NCBI GenBank assembly: GCA_016919605.1
Contig: JACXTQ010000353.1
Coordinates: 1-7,593 of the forward strand
Origin: Methylovulum sp.
GTDB lineage: Bacteria > Pseudomonadota > Gammaproteobacteria > Methylococcales > Methylomonadaceae
Direction of reading: 5' to 3'
Length of the DNA: 7,593 bases
Shown: positions 4,637-7,593 of the stretch, in pieces
How positions within the stretch are numbered: position 1 is the first letter of the stretch
How the letters are laid out: the number at the start of each line of letters is the position of its first letter
Made by a program: the position numbers and the translations under genes
Notes under the pieces: generated by a model
Told to the model about the DNA's origin: nothing
The model's input: only the letters and a program-made list of their open reading frames with translations
Database searches by the model: none

Positions 4637-7330
4637 ATGCAAGAGCTATTTCGACGATTTATTGGCCGCATTGCCGACCAATACGCAACCGTTTTATTGG
4701 TGCTCGGGGCTGTGTCCACCGTCACTTATATGGTTCTTATCACCGATATCCGCAGTCAAGAAGGTAATGCGCGTATCGTCAAGATGAGTACCGAGCAAGG
4801 GCAGTTGATTGGTGACATTAACTTGTTGCTGGTTGAGAAAACCTATCTGACCGACCCTAATGATATGCGGCGCATTGATGCCAAAATCATTTCAAACCTG
4901 ACCCAAATTGACCAAAACCACGCTTCGCTCAGCGCCGGTGACCGTTACATCCGTGAAGGTGAGCGGCTGGTGCATGTTCCGGGTACGCTGTCCCAAGATT
5001 TGCGGCTGATTTATTTTGATAACCCCAAGCCACTGGACAACCAAATACATGCCTACATGTCTATGGTGCGCGATTTGTACAGACGTTCGGCCACCCATCT
5101 GACCGCAGATGACAACGAGCTGAACAATTTACTGTATAAGATATCGCCCCGTTTGTTGGAAGAAATCGGTAAAGCCAGCACTATTTACCAACGGCAAAGC
5201 GAAATGATGCTGGGTATCACCGCCAGCAAACAGCACATGATGTTCGGTATTTCTTTGGCGACCCTGATACTGGTGGGTACGCTGTTATTGCAGCCTTTAG
5301 TTTTGAAATTAAAGGAAACCGCGTTAAAAATCCAACAAGAAAAAGCTTTTGCGGATAACGTTATTAACACCACCCAAGCCTTGATTATCGGTTTGGATGC
5401 CAACGCCCAAATCGTCTTGTTCAACCATTACGCTGAGGAGAACAGCGGCTGGTCGGAAGAGGAAATTAAAGGCCATGACTTTTTCGAGCAATTTATCCCT
5501 GAGCATGACCAAGCGCAGTTACGCGCTTTGTTCGCTGAAATGATGTCCGGCGAGCTGCAATATGCCGACTCTATCGAAACCTTGATGCGTATCAGTACCG
5601 GTGACGTGCTTAATATTGTCTGGAACCCGACGCTGATTGTTGACTCCCACGGCAAACCACAGATGTTCTTGGCTACCGGTCTTGACATTACTGAGCGTAA
5701 GGAAGCGGAACTGCAAGTTAAGCAAGCTAACGCCGAATTGGCCAAATTGTCCGACCGTTTGCAAGGTGAGGTTAACTTGGCGGCAACGTTGCAACGTTCG
5801 ATTTTGCCACAACCTGTCATTGCCTTGCCTGGTGTCGCCGGTGTGGCTAACCTGCTGACCTCCAGTGAGGTCGGTGGTGACTACTATGACTACTATAAAG
5901 TTGGCGGCCACCACAGCATCTTGTTCATCGGTGACGTTAGCGGCCACGGGGTGGCGGCGGGTACGATGGTGGGCGCGGCCAAAGCGGGTGTGTATCCGCT
6001 GATCCACGAAGGTTTCACCAACCCTGGCGAAATCCTGAACCTGCTTAACATTAACATGCAGGCGACCGCCCAGCAATCGTTGCTGATGACTATGGCCTGT
6101 TTGAGTTTGGACGCACGTAGTGGCCGTTTGCTGTTTGCCAACGCCGGACACGTTCTGCCTTATCTGTTGCGCAAAGATGCAACCCAATGGGAAATGCTGG
6201 AAGCCTCCGGTTTGCCTTTAGGTAAAAGCTTAGATTCGGACTACATGCAAACGGCGATCGAAATGACGCTGAATGTCGGTGACAAATTGTTCTTATACAC
6301 TGACGGTCTGGTCGAGGAAGAATCGCCTTCCGGTGAAGCCTTCGGTTATGACCGTTTGGAATTTTTGTTAAACGCCAATTATGACGTTGATGACCCTGAA
6401 GAACTGCGCAACATCCTGATGGATGCCTTGCGGGTACATTGCCGGGGCATGGCCTATACCGATGACATCACTATTGTGGTCATCAGCCATACTGACCGTG
6501 TTATCCAAGCGGCTCAAGATAATGATGTCAGCGACATCATCCGTATCTCCGAAGGCTTCTACCGCCAAGGCGACCATCCTATCCCACGGATTTCTAAAGA
6601 ATATGTGGTCTTTTTGGCCGAACAGGGCTATTCCGACTTGCTGACCCGTTTCAGCCAAGACGGTATCTGCCGCATTTTGCCGAAAAACGATGAGTTCTGC
6701 CAAAAGCTAGGCTGGGAACATTTGCTCAATCAGCATCATGAGTCCGCCGATGATGATTTGTACTCGCTGATGCCAGGGCAACCCCAATACCGTCAGTTCC
6801 ACTTGACCCATACCGAAGACAAGCCGTTCATCACCGAAGAAATCTTTTCTTGGCTGAACGACCAAGGCACGTTGCCTAAAGACCATATCGAGGCGCTGAT
6901 GGTGATCCTTGATGAAATGACCGAAAACAGCTTGTACGCAGCCCCTCGTGACGGTAAAGGTGTGGCTTATTACACCAAAGGCGAATCACGCGAATTGTCC
7001 GCGCATGAAGAGGTGCGTATTGACATTGCCGTGACCGATGGCCTGTTAGGTTTGATGATTACCGATAACTGGGGTACGTTGACTCCAGGCGTGTTCTTAA
7101 AGAATATCGCTCATGCTATGGAAAGTGGCGTGGAAGCCGGTGTCGGCGGGGTTGGTTTGTATATGATGTGGCGCTTGTCGGATTATCTGCAAATCCGTGT
7201 TTATCCACAAAAACGCACTCAGGTGACAACCTTGTGGGGTATTAACAACCCCATCGATATGGATGTCGATTCTGGCATCCAATTCATATACCACACCGAA
7301 TATGAAGCGGCACACCCTGTAGGAGCGTAA
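4637..7330 (+). CDS. Membrane sensor with PAS, PP2C/SpoIIE serine phosphatase and RsbW-like HATPase kinase domain
   Basis: This 897-residue inner-membrane protein is predicted to set the phosphorylation of a STAS antagonist. Its order is: TM1 (about 17-36); a helical periplasmic segment (37-200) whose first helix resembles PilJ/NarX-type sensors; TM2 (about 202-222); PAS (236-355, ending GLDITERKEAE); a coiled coil (355-380); PP2C/SpoIIE (about 382-617); an unassigned linker (618-715); an HATPase domain (about 718-870); a short tail. Phosphatase metal residues are present: GGDYYD (Asp415), GDVSGHG (Asp433), YTDG (Asp556) and TDD (Asp609/610). The HATPase has an N box E760-x-x-x-N764, a G1 box DNWG (810-813) lacking the usual central glycine, and a G2 loop GVGGVG (835-840). 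Phosphatase-kinase fusions of this kind occur in CrsR (Shewanella) and HsbR (Pseudomonas), which carry receiver domains instead of this membrane sensor. The STAS gene starts two bases after the stop. The kinase activity is inferred from the fold. Confidence 0.9.
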   Translation: MQELFRRFIGRIADQYATVLLVLGAVSTVTYMVLITDIRSQEGNARIVKMSTEQGQLIGDINLLLVEKTYLTDPNDMRRIDAKIISNLTQIDQNHASLSAGDRYIREGERLVHVPGTLSQDLRLIYFDNPKPLDNQIHAYMSMVRDLYRRSATHLTADDNELNNLLYKISPRLLEEIGKASTIYQRQSEMMLGITASKQHMMFGISLATLILVGTLLLQPLVLKLKETALKIQQEKAFADNVINTTQALIIGLDANAQIVLFNHYAEENSGWSEEEIKGHDFFEQFIPEHDQAQLRALFAEMMSGELQYADSIETLMRISTGDVLNIVWNPTLIVDSHGKPQMFLATGLDITERKEAELQVKQANAELAKLSDRLQGEVNLAATLQRSILPQPVIALPGVAGVANLLTSSEVGGDYYDYYKVGGHHSILFIGDVSGHGVAAGTMVGAAKAGVYPLIHEGFTNPGEILNLLNINMQATAQQSLLMTMACLSLDARSGRLLFANAGHVLPYLLRKDATQWEMLEASGLPLGKSLDSDYMQTAIEMTLNVGDKLFLYTDGLVEEESPSGEAFGYDRLEFLLNANYDVDDPEELRNILMDALRVHCRGMAYTDDITIVVISHTDRVIQAAQDNDVSDIIRISEGFYRQGDHPIPRISKEYVVFLAEQGYSDLLTRFSQDGICRILPKNDEFCQKLGWEHLLNQHHESADDDLYSLMPGQPQYRQFHLTHTEDKPFITEEIFSWLNDQGTLPKDHIEALMVILDEMTENSLYAAPRDGKGVAYYTKGESRELSAHEEVRIDIAVTDGLLGLMITDNWGTLTPGVFLKNIAHAMESGVEAGVGGVGLYMMWRLSDYLQIRVYPQKRTQVTTLWGINNPIDMDVDSGIQFIYHTEYEAAHPVGA

Positions 7331-7332
7331 CC

Positions 7333-7593
7333 ATGAGCATGAACAATACTTTTACTATCAAACAGATAGCTAGCGAAAACAATAATTTTAGTTTTGATTT
7401 GGTGGGGGCTATTGATGCCCACGCGGATACGGTGTTGGCTTCTTTTTCACAAATTCCCGCAGATTCTTATGTGCTGCTTGATTTTAGCCAAGTGGAGCGC
7501 GTCAATTCCATGGGCTTGTCGTTGTTGCTGAAAGTGTTTGAAAATTGGGAAAGGCAAAAAATCCGTATCGAAGTGCAAAATCTTGACCGTATG
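7333..7593 (+). CDS. STAS-domain anti-sigma-factor antagonist (partial, runs off the end)
   Basis: The first 87 residues of a STAS protein of the SpoIIAA/RsbV type are present; the 3' end lies beyond the window. FSFDLVGAIDAHAD (19-32) is the first strand-turn region. LLDFSQVERVNSMGLSLLL (48-66) is the phosphorylation segment, with Ser59 in the conserved D/N-S-x-G position. AGGAG (7321-7325), inside the end of the previous gene, lies seven bases before ATG 7333, and the gap between genes is two bases, so translation is probably coupled. ATG 7339 is a less likely start. In known partner-switching systems the unphosphorylated form binds an anti-sigma factor or another target. Here the upstream protein supplies both a kinase-like and a phosphatase domain, so it is the natural regulator of Ser59. 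The final target is not in the window. Confidence 0.93.
   Translation, partial: MSMNNTFTIKQIASENNNFSFDLVGAIDAHADTVLASFSQIPADSYVLLDFSQVERVNSMGLSLLLKVFENWERQKIRIEVQNLDRM

Noticed and set aside
5519..6187. Long minus-strand open frame (222 codons) and several shorter ones antisense to the signalling gene
   Set aside because: They lie inside the clear PAS/PP2C coding region, have low-complexity His/Gln/Val-rich translations and no ribosome site; they are shadows of the real frame.

Overview
The window looks like a stretch of a gammaproteobacterial chromosome of roughly balanced base composition. The evidence is an E. coli-type NADH:quinone oxidoreductase II (NDH-2), an ApaH-family protein with E. 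coli-like wording, and a REP-like palindromic repeat built on GAGCTAGTCGAA / TTCGACTAGCTC. A methanotroph-like lineage (Methylococcales) is a guess from general style, not something the sequence proves. I see no rRNA, tRNA, CRISPR array, transposase or phage structural gene.

Left part (1-1390): a gene-free edge with a REP-like repeat, then a minus-strand ApaH homologue. Its reading frame is intact, but nearly every metal-binding residue of the phosphoesterase fold is replaced, so it reads as a pseudoenzyme. The 433-base divergent gap to ndh holds a short palindrome, a TATAAT box and a possible 58-residue ORF.

Middle part (1390-3913, plus strand): ndh (NDH-2), a two-helix YcxB-like membrane protein of unknown function and a GNAT acetyltransferase lie head to tail with short gaps and are probably co-transcribed. 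The YcxB-like gene has no Shine-Dalgarno. It is preceded by nine AAT/AAC/TAC codons that lie in frame with ndh.

Gene graveyard (3914-4636): about 720 bases with no intact gene. It holds a 65-codon plus-strand ORF broken by a single TAA, and what appears to be a frameshifted minus-strand remnant broken at a run of six A/T pairs. Several inverted repeats lie in front of the next operon.

Right part (4637-7593): a partner-switching signalling operon. An 897-residue membrane protein carries a helical sensor between two membrane helices, a PAS domain, a PP2C/SpoIIE serine phosphatase, an unassigned linker and an RsbW-like HATPase domain. Two bases after its stop begins a STAS anti-sigma-factor antagonist with the phosphorylatable serine in place, cut by the window end. 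The likely logic is that the STAS protein is phosphorylated by the kinase domain and dephosphorylated by the phosphatase domain of the same sensor, and so controls a downstream partner that is not visible here.
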